Shown piece after piece: positions 26,540-33,783 of a DNA stretch of 64,000 nt. Source of the DNA: an uncultured Kiloniellaceae bacterium (lineage in GTDB: Bacteria; Pseudomonadota; Alphaproteobacteria; Kiloniellales; Kiloniellaceae). The stretch lies in the NCBI GenBank assembly GCA_947493695.1, contig CANLSF010000003.1:434001-498000 (forward strand), given 5' to 3'. The notes under the pieces are model-generated. The model was not told the origin of the DNA. It did not search any database and was given only the letters and a program-made list of their open reading frames with translations. Position numbers and translations under genes: made by a program. Positions within the stretch are counted from its first letter, which is position 1; the number at the start of each line of letters is the position of its first letter.

Positions 26540-27349
26540 TTATCCAGACCGATCCAAAGCCTCGTTCCCGAAGCCCAGGACAGACCGGAAGATTTTATTG
26601 GCTCCGTCAGTAAGGTTTTGTGGCGGCACAAAAATCTCGTGATCCGGCCCTCGTGCCAGATCGAACTCACCCGTGATGAAGTCATCGAGCAGCGGAATAC
26701 GCGGCCCCTTGCCAAGTTCCCGGGTGACGCGCTTGCGCTCCAGGAGCTCATCCAAGAAGTCCGATACTTCGTTCGGCAAGTCACAGCCCGGCCGAAGTTC
26801 GGGTACAGACATAGGCACCCGCAGATCCGGATTGCCTCGTAACCAGCGTAAAGCCAAAGCAGGCCGCAAGGCATAAAAGTACTTTTTGATCGAGACCTCG
26901 TCCTTGTCGGCAATAAAGCGGTTCCACTGCTTCTCGCCGAGCTTGAGATAGTGATAGCGAGCGGGTGTGTGATGCAGCGTGCAATCCGCCAGCTTCCGAA
27001 CCTGCGATACAAAGGCCTGATCGCTGCGGTAGATGATCGGCGATTCCAACCATTCGTGCAGCACCGGATTTGGTTTGATCAAAAGCTGTAACGCCTTTTT
27101 CAGGTCCCAGCCGTTGATGTCCAAGTCATCCACAATCGGCAGCTCGATCACATCACGCCCCGGCTCGATGGTCAGATACCACTCCGACCGATGCACATAG
27201 AGAAAGCGCACATCGTAATCGCTGTCCGGCGAAGGGAACCCCCACGCGCGGCTGCCCGACTCAACAGCAAGCAAAATCCGTACGCCGTAATCCTGCTCGA
27301 CCTGATCAAGTTGCCGCTGAACTTCTTTTTGAATAGTTGGATCGATCAC
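26540..27349 (-). CDS. RlaP-type nucleotidyltransferase (RNA-repair associated)
   Basis: This 269-aa member of the polymerase-beta nucleotidyltransferase superfamily has its catalytic signature at residues 32-47: G-S-R-A-W-G-F followed by DSDYDVR, giving GS-x9-10-D-x-D. The later IKPNPVLHEWLESP and YFYALRPALALRWL segments are what I recall of the RlaP/YcgL-type family (PF10127), often found next to RNA ligases. It may add nucleotides or nucleotidylate a broken RNA end before sealing, but activity is unproven for the family. Translation starts with GTG at 27349. It is 16 bp ahead of hen1. Confidence 0.88.
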   Translation of the reverse strand: MIDPTIQKEVQRQLDQVEQDYGVRILLAVESGSRAWGFPSPDSDYDVRFLYVHRSEWYLTIEPGRDVIELPIVDDLDINGWDLKKALQLLIKPNPVLHEWLESPIIYRSDQAFVSQVRKLADCTLHHTPARYHYLKLGEKQWNRFIADKDEVSIKKYFYALRPALALRWLRGNPDLRVPMSVPELRPGCDLPNEVSDFLDELLERKRVTRELGKGPRIPLLDDFITGEFDLARGPDHEIFVPPQNLTDGANKIFRSVLGFGNEALDRSG

Positions 27350-27475
27350 AACGCCGCACTCACTTTTCTCAAACTTCCCGATACTGATTCTATGCCAAAT
27401 TTGTTGCCCAAGGTTTTCACGCTGATTGATTACGTCACGGAGGCTTCGCGCTATCGCCCGCCTGGATTAGCGAAA

Positions 27476-27503
27476 GCACCGTTCAGCCAAGGCCAAACGG
27501 TGC
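27476..27503 (-). terminator. Hairpin after the zinc-ribbon gene, possible weak terminator
   Basis: An 8-bp perfect stem (GCACCGTT with AACGGTGC) lies between the zinc-ribbon gene and the RlaP gene. On the minus strand it is followed only by TTT, so it may be a weak terminator separating the rtcB segment from the rlaP-hen1-pnkp segment. Confidence 0.4.
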
Positions 27504-27537
27504 TGCCGTGTCTCTTCTCGCCAACGAACCGGCGTCT

Positions 27538-27930
27538 TCACCCCAAGTTCTTCTCGGCCCCGCATTCGCTGCAGTGCCGGTCATACTGTGATCGCAGAAG
27601 CTTTCCGCAGCTCCAGCAGGGTGGGCCGAGGCAGGATTTCTGGTGGACCAGGATGTGGTGCGCGGATGTGCTGACGCCGCGCAGGTCCACGCCGGTCAGG
27701 TCCAGATGCTTTTCGTAAACCGGCGCAAAGAGCTCGGCTTGCGGCACCTGGGCGTCCGGGCCGCCGTGCGCTGCACGGAAGGCCCGGACCTTTTCCAAGG
27801 CTGAGCTGCAGGTCTGCTCGATCTCACTAACCTGGGCCTGGGACAGCAGCGGCACCTCAACCCCGCAGATCCCACAAAACCCTAAATCCTGATCGATTAC
27901 GGCCTGACTCGCCAAACTTGCTTCACACAT
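27538..27930 (-). CDS. Small zinc-ribbon protein in the RNA-repair island
   Basis: This 130-aa protein has CGIC at residues 19-22 and a C-terminal ribbon in which CWSC and, about ten residues later, CSEC supply four Cys ligands; other Cys and His residues (HHILVHQKSC) precede it. A helical, acidic segment links the two ends. Similar ends, of the form GPPC-x2-CGK-x-L-R, occur in uncharacterised small bacterial proteins. The function is unknown. Its location between rtcB and the RlaP/hen1/pnkp genes suggests an RNA-binding or adaptor role. GGAGG five bases before the ATG at 27930 makes that start better than the one at 27942. Confidence 0.75.
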   Translation of the reverse strand: MCEASLASQAVIDQDLGFCGICGVEVPLLSQAQVSEIEQTCSSALEKVRAFRAAHGGPDAQVPQAELFAPVYEKHLDLTGVDLRGVSTSAHHILVHQKSCLGPPCWSCGKLLRSQYDRHCSECGAEKNLG

Positions 27931-27975
27931 TGCATCCTCCATCCGGCCGTCCTCGACGACCGTTCCATACTTCGC

Positions 27976-28338
27976 CTACCTCACGCGCTCTCCGTTGTGG
28001 TAGGCCGCTACGACCGCTATCGGTCCCAGCAGATTTCTATTCAAAGCCTCGAGTTCCTCTGCAGGAACCCAAAGCTCGCGGTGCGCCGAGCCGCCGGCCT
28101 CATTGGCCTCAAAGGACTCGGCAAAGCCATCATCGAGTTCAAACTCGGTCACAAAGCCCAGATGCTCATGATCCGGGCAGGTCGAGTTCCAATCGCGCGC
28201 GATCTTCTCGGCGTAATCAAAGCTCAAGACCGGGTAGAAAATCGGTTGCTCCGGCAATCGGGGCGGAAAGCCTTTCATACCTGCGGCTTCAATCTTCTCG
28301 AGTTCGTTCCGTCCCACAGGACGCCAAAGTTTCATCAT
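27976..28338 (-). CDS. Small conserved-type protein of unknown function in the RNA-repair island
   Basis: This 120-aa soluble protein starts MMKLWRPVGRNELEKIEAAG. A Pro- and aromatic-rich middle (FPPRLPEQPIFYPVLSFDYA) follows, then an acidic half ending in LWVPAEELEALNRNLLG. I recall similar small proteins beginning KLWRPVG-x2-EL that are loosely labelled ADP-ribosylation/crystallin J1-like, but I cannot assign an activity and see no catalytic motif. GAGGGAG stands just before the ATG pair at 28338; the frame is open 36 codons further upstream but that part is low complexity and basic. It lies 140 bp behind rtcB on the same strand. Confidence 0.75.
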   Translation of the reverse strand: MMKLWRPVGRNELEKIEAAGMKGFPPRLPEQPIFYPVLSFDYAEKIARDWNSTCPDHEHLGFVTEFELDDGFAESFEANEAGGSAHRELWVPAEELEALNRNLLGPIAVVAAYHNGERVR

Positions 28339-28399
28339 TCCGCTCCCTCTTCTCTCTCTCACGTTTTGCAGCGGTTTCGAGCTTGCTTTTCTGCGCTCG

Positions 28400-28427
28400 G
28401 CCGCCGGGTCCGGATTGACCCGGCGGC
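28400..28427 (-). repeat. Perfect GC-rich hairpin between rtcB and the next gene
   Basis: GCCGCCGGGTC and GACCCGGCGGC form an 11-bp perfect stem with a 6-nt loop in the 139-bp gap after rtcB. Without a T run it is more likely an mRNA processing or stability element than a terminator. It could set unequal expression of rtcB and downstream genes. Confidence 0.6.
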
Positions 28428-28477
28428 ACCGCCTTATTGGCCGCAAACAGACGGGGACACCCGTTTGCGGCGCGGTC

Positions 28478-29695
28478 TCACCCCTTCACACAGACAACCT
28501 GCTTCAAGGTGTGAACCACATCGACCAGATCGGCCTGGGCCGCCATCACTGCGTCGATGTTCTTGTAGGCCCTGGGCGTCTCATCCAGAACGCCCCGGTC
28601 TTTCCGGCACTCCACCCCTTCCGTCGCATCGCGATGGTCCTGAAGGGTGAACTTCGCCTTTGCCGCCGTCCGGCTCATGGTCCGGCCGGCGCCGTGGCTG
28701 CAGGAGTGAAAGGACTCCGCGTTGCCCCGTCCCCGGACGATGAAAGACTTCGCCCCCATCGACCCCGGGATGATGCCAAGCTCTCCTTCGCGGGCCGAAA
28801 CGGCCCCTTTCCGGGTCAGCCAGACATCCGCATCGAAGTGCCGCTCGCTCGCCACGTAGTTGTGGTGGCAGTTCACGGCCTGCTTCGTCGTGGTGAAGGG
28901 CGGCAGCAAGGGACGGATCGCAACCAGGATCCGTTCCATCATCACCTCCCGGTTCACCCGCGCGAAATCCTGAGCCCACATCACCGCTTCGAGGTAGTCG
29001 CCGAAGAGCTGATCTTCGCCCTCGATGAAGTAAGCCAGGTCACGATCCGGCAAGGCATGCCCACGGACCTTTTTCTCGATCGACTTCCGTGCCTCCTGAA
29101 TGAAGTAACTGCCGATCCGGTTACCCACACCCCGCGACCCGGAGTGCAACATGATCCAGACTTTGCCCGCTTCATCGAGACAGAGTTCGATAAAGTGGTT
29201 GCCTGCGCCGAGCGACCCGAGATGAACCACGGAGTTCGCCCCTGCGATTGCCGGATGCTTGTCTTCGATCCGCTCAAGACCTTCACTCAGGCCACTCTCC
29301 TGGAAACGTTTGGACACCCGCGAGGGAATCTCGTTCTTCCATCCGCCCTTTTTACCGGTCCCGCCATGGGGCACGGTCCGCTCAATGACCGAGCGAATTT
29401 CCGCAAGAGAATCAGGCAATTGCTCAGCCGTGAGACTGGTTTGCACCGCCATCATGCCGCAACCGATATCGACCCCGACAGCCGCAGGAATGATCGCGCC
29501 TTTGGTTGCGATCACGCTTCCGACCGTCGCGCCACGTCCGAAATGAACGTCAGGCATGGCGGCAACATGGCTATGCACGAAGGGAAGCCGGGCGACGTTT
29601 GTAAGCTGCTGGCGCGCCGAATCATCGACCGGCACCCCTTTGGTCCACATCTTCACAACGGCGCGTCCCGTCTCAATCACTTCAAAGCCACTCAT
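28478..29695 (-). CDS. rtcB: RNA 3'-phosphate/5'-OH ligase RtcB
   Basis: This 405-aa protein is close to the length of E. coli RtcB (408 aa). It has all family landmarks: PDVHFGRGATVGSVIATKGA near residue 50, GVDIGCGM with the metal-binding Cys, HGGTGKKGGW, GAGNHFIEL, HSGSRGVGN and SCSHGAGRTMSR, where His334 is the expected GMP-accepting nucleophile. RtcB joins 2',3'-cyclic phosphate or 3'-phosphate ends to 5'-OH ends using GTP and manganese. GAGGAG directly before the ATG fixes the start at 29695; the frame upstream is a basic low-complexity run. No rtcA, rtcR or archease gene is adjacent. Expression probably depends on the leader structure at 29773-29967. Confidence 0.95.
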   Translation of the reverse strand: MSGFEVIETGRAVVKMWTKGVPVDDSARQQLTNVARLPFVHSHVAAMPDVHFGRGATVGSVIATKGAIIPAAVGVDIGCGMMAVQTSLTAEQLPDSLAEIRSVIERTVPHGGTGKKGGWKNEIPSRVSKRFQESGLSEGLERIEDKHPAIAGANSVVHLGSLGAGNHFIELCLDEAGKVWIMLHSGSRGVGNRIGSYFIQEARKSIEKKVRGHALPDRDLAYFIEGEDQLFGDYLEAVMWAQDFARVNREVMMERILVAIRPLLPPFTTTKQAVNCHHNYVASERHFDADVWLTRKGAVSAREGELGIIPGSMGAKSFIVRGRGNAESFHSCSHGAGRTMSRTAAKAKFTLQDHRDATEGVECRKDRGVLDETPRAYKNIDAVMAAQADLVDVVHTLKQVVCVKG

Positions 29696-29772
29696 CTTCT
29701 CTCTCCTCTTCCGCCTGCCTGGCGGAGCCTGCCTCCCGCGCTTCTTCTTCCTCACGCAGTTCGGCCAAAACT

Positions 29773-29810
29773 AAAAAAAAACCCTCCCGAAGCCTGTGCC
29801 TGGGAGGGTG
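29773..29810 (-). terminator. Intrinsic terminator in the rtcB leader
   Basis: CACCCTCCC pairs with GGGAGGGT across a 13-nt loop and is followed by an uninterrupted T tract on the minus strand. It lies upstream of rtcB, not after any gene, so it ends a short transcript or attenuates the operon. Confidence 0.85.
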
Positions 29811-29841
29811 TTTGTCGAAACCGGAGACTGCGTTTTATATG

Positions 29842-29922
29842 TTACCGCAGTCGTTTCCCACCCTCCCGGAGGCACGCAATATCCCACGCAGTATGCGCGA
29901 GGCGTTTGCCTGCGAACTGCAT
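29842..29922 (-). CDS. Possible 26-codon leader peptide
   Basis: An ATG-to-TAA frame of 26 codons lies inside the leader, beginning MQFAGKRLAH and ending GGKRLR, with four Arg codons of which one is CGA. Its stop codon is just past the 5' arm of the antiterminator, so a ribosome finishing it would cover that arm and favour termination. There is no clear ribosome binding site, and the frame could be chance. Confidence 0.2.
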   Translation of the reverse strand: MQFAGKRLAHTAWDIACLREGGKRLR

Positions 29923-29973
29923 TTGGGAATTGACGTTTCGGTATAAGGTCGGGGTCATCGGTCTCGTCCAAAT

Positions 29974-30003
29974 TATTAATCGCCGCGCCCGGTCAGGTCG
30001 CAA
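29974..30003 (-). promoter_or_regulatory. Candidate promoter of the rtcB leader
   Basis: On the minus strand TTGCGA (30003-29998) is 18 bp from TTAATA (29979-29974), a reasonable sigma-70-type pair that would start transcription near 29967. A second -35-like TTGACT lies at about 30051-30046 without a good -10. No sigma-54 GG/GC element typical of RtcR control was seen. Confidence 0.4.
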
Positions 30004-30153
30004 CAACTCAACTAAGAGGCGAGACGTTGCCTAGGTCGGCGAAAAAAGTCAAGTGTGTTTTTGTCAGGGTACAAATTGGTTCGTCAAAGAACCGGCACAT
30101 CTGCGCCAGCGAACAGCAGGGCGAAAATCAGTCAGGTGCCCCAACGCCTCCGC

Positions 30154-30825
30154 TCAAGGCCGGCCATTTGGATCCTGCATAAATGATGTAATCCTGCGGA
30201 TCACGTCGTCTTTGTACTCGCCTTCAAGAAGGGCCTGCGCATGTTCCGTTCCCGGGTAGAGCTGAAGGGTTTTCGGTTCCGCCGCTTCCTCGAACGCGTC
30301 GTGGGCCCGATCAGCATAAAAATCCTGTTCGGCGACGATCACCAGCTTATCAATCCCGGCATCTTCAAGCGCAGGACCTGGACCGGGCGCAAGCAAAACG
30401 ACTTTACCAATCGCATCGTCCTGCCGTCGTTGGAGAGCCCTCAGAATTCCACCGCCACCGAGGCTCGCCCCGATCAGAACGATATCGGAATAGCCTTCGG
30501 CTTTCAGGAAATCGACACCTGCCCAGACATCTTCAGCCAAGATCCCTTCCAGCGCGACAGAAGCGACGTCGCGCGCCTGAAAGTACTCAGCCAAGGGATG
30601 CCAGCTCTCTTTGTCGCTGCCTGATTGGTGCACGAAAACAATGGCATTTGCGCCATCTGCCGCAAAAAACGAAGCTTCGCTCTCGATCGCTGCGCGCTCA
30701 CCCCGCGCTTCTTTTACGACCAGCCTTACCTCTTCGAAATCAGCCAGCGCGGGCGCGATACCCGGAGTCAGATGGAAGACCGGCAGCAGAAGACAGAAAC
30801 ACAAACCCCGGACGAACATCGGCAA
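30154..30825 (-). CDS. Exported alpha/beta-hydrolase
   Basis: This 223-aa protein has an N-terminal signal peptide (residues 1-28, ending A-L-A). An alpha/beta hydrolase fold follows with the oxyanion region VFVHQSGSDKESW. The nucleophile elbow reads IGASLGGGGILRAL, i.e. G-x-S-x-G with Ser. His in YPGTEHAQALL and an Asp upstream complete a triad. It resembles dienelactone hydrolase-like or peptidase-like esterases; the substrate is unknown. It stands alone, with its stop about 150 bp upstream of the rtcB leader promoter. Confidence 0.8.
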   Translation of the reverse strand: MPMFVRGLCFCLLLPVFHLTPGIAPALADFEEVRLVVKEARGERAAIESEASFFAADGANAIVFVHQSGSDKESWHPLAEYFQARDVASVALEGILAEDVWAGVDFLKAEGYSDIVLIGASLGGGGILRALQRRQDDAIGKVVLLAPGPGPALEDAGIDKLVIVAEQDFYADRAHDAFEEAAEPKTLQLYPGTEHAQALLEGEYKDDVIRRITSFMQDPNGRP

Positions 30826-31019
30826 AAGCCCCGACCAAGAAGACTCAATCTACTAAACTGATGACGCCGCTATAGAGATTGTTTCGAAGAAAGAGAGCTC
30901 GCGGCCCCAGATTCACCTTCATAGATATCGTTTTGTTCGAGCGAAAACCACAGCAAAAAAACCTGCCGAACCTATGTCGAACAGAGACGAATGGGCAGCA
31001 TTCCTTGATGCAGGCTGGT

Positions 31020-31946
31020 TTAATTCCTCGACGCCGGTTGGCTTACTCGCCGTTCCTCTACGATGTCGATCAGGCGTTGGTCCATAAAGGATAGAATGTC
31101 GTCCTGCACCGGTGCGATCCAGGTTAATTGGGGCGCCAGTGCGCCAATGATGCGCAGATGCCCAATGTCATCGTAGAAGCGATAGTCAGCCCTACCTCCC
31201 ATCCTCTGAATTTGCTCGGCAAGAATACTGCTGTCGATCGCTTCGACGGTCGTATCCTCGGCACCGTGCAACAGCAATAGCGGCGGGGCGTCACCACGTG
31301 CAAAATGTAGAGGCTGAGTCAGTTCGATTGTCTCAACATTCCCGAAGGACTGCCGGGTCGTTTTATAGAGTCTGGGGTCGAAGTCGTAGGGACCCGCAAG
31401 CCCGACGGCACCCGCCAGACGATTGGGATCGATACCGCCCGCCTGCAACCAGCGCTCCTCGAGCGCCAGCATGACGGTAATCCAGGCGCCGGCTGAGTGC
31501 CCGATCAGAAAGGTTCGTTCCGGCATCAGCCCAGCAAGCTCAGGATGCTTCGCGAGCGCTGCGACGGCTTTAGCGGAGTCTTCCAGGAACTCCGGATAGC
31601 GGACCTGCGGATAGAGACGGTAGTCGGGAATGGCTACCGCATAGCCTGCAGACGTAAAGGCAGCGGCAATGAAACGATAGTCTGCCCGATCACCGCTGTC
31701 CCATCCTCCACCATAAAAGAACACCAACAGGGCCCGGGGCTTATCTTCAGCCGGAAGGTAGATGTCGAGCTTTTGCCGAGGATCAGAGCCGTATTCGAGG
31801 GCTTCCCGTTGCGTCCAACCCTCGGTCGGGAGTGTGGCATCCACGAGGGCCAGCGGCGAACAGGCCTGAAGAAAGAGAGTTAGAACCGGCAACAATAAAA
31901 GTTTTACGCGCGGATCCTGGCATTTCATCTGCTGCCAAATTCCCAA
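31020..31946 (-). CDS. Alpha/beta-hydrolase lipoprotein (HSL/BD-FAE type esterase)
   Basis: This 308-aa protein begins with a hydrophobic lipoprotein signal (LLLLPVLTLFLQAC, lipobox LQAC). The fold carries FFYGGGW (the HGG-type oxyanion motif of hormone-sensitive-lipase-like enzymes), the nucleophile GHSAG, and an Asp and His near the end (GAEDTT, DIGHLRI). It probably acts as a membrane-anchored carboxylesterase in the periplasm. GAGGAG eight bases upstream favours a TTG start at 31946, while an in-frame ATG at 31928 lacks a site; either gives the same lipoprotein. It is followed on the same strand by the exported hydrolase at 30154, about 195 bp away. Confidence 0.83.
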   Translation of the reverse strand: MGIWQQMKCQDPRVKLLLLPVLTLFLQACSPLALVDATLPTEGWTQREALEYGSDPRQKLDIYLPAEDKPRALLVFFYGGGWDSGDRADYRFIAAAFTSAGYAVAIPDYRLYPQVRYPEFLEDSAKAVAALAKHPELAGLMPERTFLIGHSAGAWITVMLALEERWLQAGGIDPNRLAGAVGLAGPYDFDPRLYKTTRQSFGNVETIELTQPLHFARGDAPPLLLLHGAEDTTVEAIDSSILAEQIQRMGGRADYRFYDDIGHLRIIGALAPQLTWIAPVQDDILSFMDQRLIDIVEERRVSQPASRN

Positions 31947-33259
31947 GAGCTCAACTCCTCATTATAAAGCTTGGGCCTCACTCCGCGCCAAACGATTGGA
32001 TGCAAGCGATGCTCAAGTCAATCTTCTCTGAAATTATCGACTAAATGAGATACGTACAGAGTCGCCCATTGGACGCAGTCCTCTCTGCAAAAGATAACGC
32101 AGACAAGGGAAGCTCAACTTTTGATAGCTCCCTAAATTTAAATAACATTCATAAGCTGTTTTTATCGCGTAAAAGGAGACCAATACAGAGTATGAATCCG
32201 AGTAAATTCGCAGGTTTTCTGCTCTAAATGGCATATTTTCTTGTGCCGACGCCCCCCAGCCTTGACATCCAAAATCAATAAAGCCTTAATAAAATTTCTA
32301 AAGGACATAAGTTACTGATTTGAATGACAGACAGAATGTGTTCCTAGGAAAAACAAGTTACGTATAAAGAGGCTGTTTTATTGTACCATTCGTTTCAATA
32401 TTCAGAAAAACAAGCAAAAACTATCTGAAGTAGAAATAAATGGATTTTCCAAACATTAAGTCAGCAGCTTTTCGCAATGAATTCGGAGGCGTGAGCAAGA
32501 GAAGGTAGTTGTACGTCACTACATACTGAACAGCACAATCATTACTGGTGCTGGTGGTTAATAACGTTAACTATTATCTCAACTCTTGCGGATATATGAC
32601 CGCCTCATCGGCTGGAATACCGCTGAGACGGAAAGAGACCTAGAGGAAATAGTAAAATTTGAGTGTGATCGCTATTGGTGATGCCAATCAAAGTCGTGGA
32701 TCGCACTCAGGTAACGTGAAGTCGGGGCTGGTTCACGTTTGTCTTTGCTTTAAAGGCGAGCGATCCAGGTAAAAATAGTCCCTGGTGCCGGGAGTAGGCA
32801 CCGTATCGATCTGACATGTCAGTTAGGACAGCAATAGTCAGAGAGTCGGCGAGGTCACAGGATGTGGTATTCGACTGCGAAAGCTGAAGCTTTAAGAGGC
32901 GTGCCGAAGGAAATCGCGCGCGCAGGCCTTTCAAGAAGCCTACCAGCGGTTTCTCCCCCGCAACGCACTGGGGAGAACCACCAGTGTATATCTTGATTAG
33001 CGGGGTTAAATGGGTGTCCATCCTCTTTTTGACGATTCGATTACAGCGTGAAATTCGAATGAACGCGCGTATCAGCCGCCGCCAAAAGCGTGAAAAGGAT
33101 GTCGAATAGCTTAGCCTTCCACTCACAGGAAGGTTATGGTTGTCTCGAAATCACTGCATGCTTCATTGGGTTGCAAAACGTGTTTTCACGCGGTGCGGGC
33201 AGCTTCGCCTCAGCACTTATTTATGCGTTTGTGATCAGAGTCACGCGCGGAGTCACATC
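31947..33259. other. Gene-poor AT-rich stretch of about 1.3 kb
   Basis: No convincing gene was seen. The left 700 bp is clearly AT-rich with many short A and T runs, unlike the rest of the window. The right half returns to higher GC. A 36-codon open frame near 32575-32682 and a 139-codon frame on the minus strand (32707-33126) have no recognisable features and are probably chance. No tRNA, terminal inverted repeats or transposase remnant was identified. It could be decayed acquired DNA or hold an unrecognised small RNA. Confidence 0.5.
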
Positions 33260-33649
33260 ATGAAAATTGGGGAAGCATCGGAGCTAAGCGGCCTGCCAAC
33301 CAAAACCATTCGCTATTACGAAGATATCGGATTGGTGCGGTCGGACCGGCGGGACAACGGCTATAGAGACTACGGAGAGGCGGAAATCCATAAACTCAGA
33401 TTTATACAGCGCTCCCGTGGCCTGGGCTTTACCGTAGAGCAGTGCCGCACACTTCTCTCCCTCTACAACGACCCGGATCGCTCCAGCGCCGATGTGCGTG
33501 CGCTGGCTGAAAACCATCTGGAAGAAATTGAACGCAAGATCCAGGAGCTTGCCGGAATGCGCAGCACGCTCTCACAATTGGTGTCATCCTGCCATGGCGA
33601 CCATCGGCCTGACTGTCCGATCCTGAATGACCTGGCCGGCAGCGGTTAG
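33260..33649 (+). CDS. cueR: CueR/HmrR-type copper-responsive MerR regulator
   Basis: This 129-aa protein has the MerR winged helix (MKIGEASELSGLPTKTIRYY, then RDNGYRDYGEAEIHKLRFIQ), a dimerisation helix and a C-terminal metal loop. Cys111 and Cys119 are eight residues apart in CHGDHRPDCPI, the spacing of the Cu(I)/Ag(I) site of CueR. Ser75/76 occupies the position that separates monovalent from divalent sensors. GGAG before the ATG at 33260 fixes the start; the frame upstream is non-coding. No copper ATPase, chaperone or oxidase lies beside it, so its targets must be elsewhere. Confidence 0.88.
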   Translation: MKIGEASELSGLPTKTIRYYEDIGLVRSDRRDNGYRDYGEAEIHKLRFIQRSRGLGFTVEQCRTLLSLYNDPDRSSADVRALAENHLEEIERKIQELAGMRSTLSQLVSSCHGDHRPDCPILNDLAGSG

Positions 33650-33783
33650 TCGCTAAGCGCTGAACCTAATTTCACACTCTGCCTCATCCGAACGCGATCT
33701 GCTTCGCAGCCCGTGCCGCGAACCTGCCTTTGTATCCGAAGGGATGACTTAACACGTCACGCACCAGCCCCCTCCTCACACGC

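Larger units (their letters stand above)
29773..29967 (-). ncRNA. Structured rtcB leader with mutually exclusive antiterminator and terminator
   Basis: Reading the minus strand from about 29967 (inferred transcription start), a first hairpin spans 29930-29881 (outer CCCA with TGGG, inner GCAGT with ACTGC). Next, the segment 29874-29859, TGCCT then a 2-nt bulge then GGGAGGGTG, pairs perfectly with 29810-29797 (CACCCTCCCAGGCA) and encloses a 7-bp hairpin GACTGCG/CGCAGTC (29852-29826). The same CACCCTCCC (29810-29802) alternatively pairs with GGGAGGGT (29788-29781) and is followed by nine T, an intrinsic terminator. The two states exclude each other. The leader ends 77 bp before the rtcB ATG, so it probably decides read-through into rtcB. 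It matches no riboswitch class I know. Confidence 0.65.

Noticed and set aside
29840-29960. tRNA-like or Y-RNA-like module in the rtcB leader
   Set aside because: I looked because Y RNAs occur in Ro/Rtc loci, but no cloverleaf with a proper T-arm and acceptor stem could be drawn.
28415-30034. 539-codon plus-strand frame opposite rtcB
   Set aside because: It mirrors rtcB and its leader, has no recognisable motif and runs through the terminator structure.
29974-30060. Sigma-54 promoter of RtcR type upstream of rtcB
   Set aside because: No GG-N10-GC element at the right place, and no rtcR gene nearby.
32707-33126. 139-codon minus-strand frame in the gene-poor region
   Set aside because: No ribosome binding site, no motif and a basic low-complexity start; likely chance.
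31947-33259. Insertion sequence or prophage remnant
   Set aside because: No terminal inverted repeats, transposase or integrase frame, or target duplication was found despite the AT shift.
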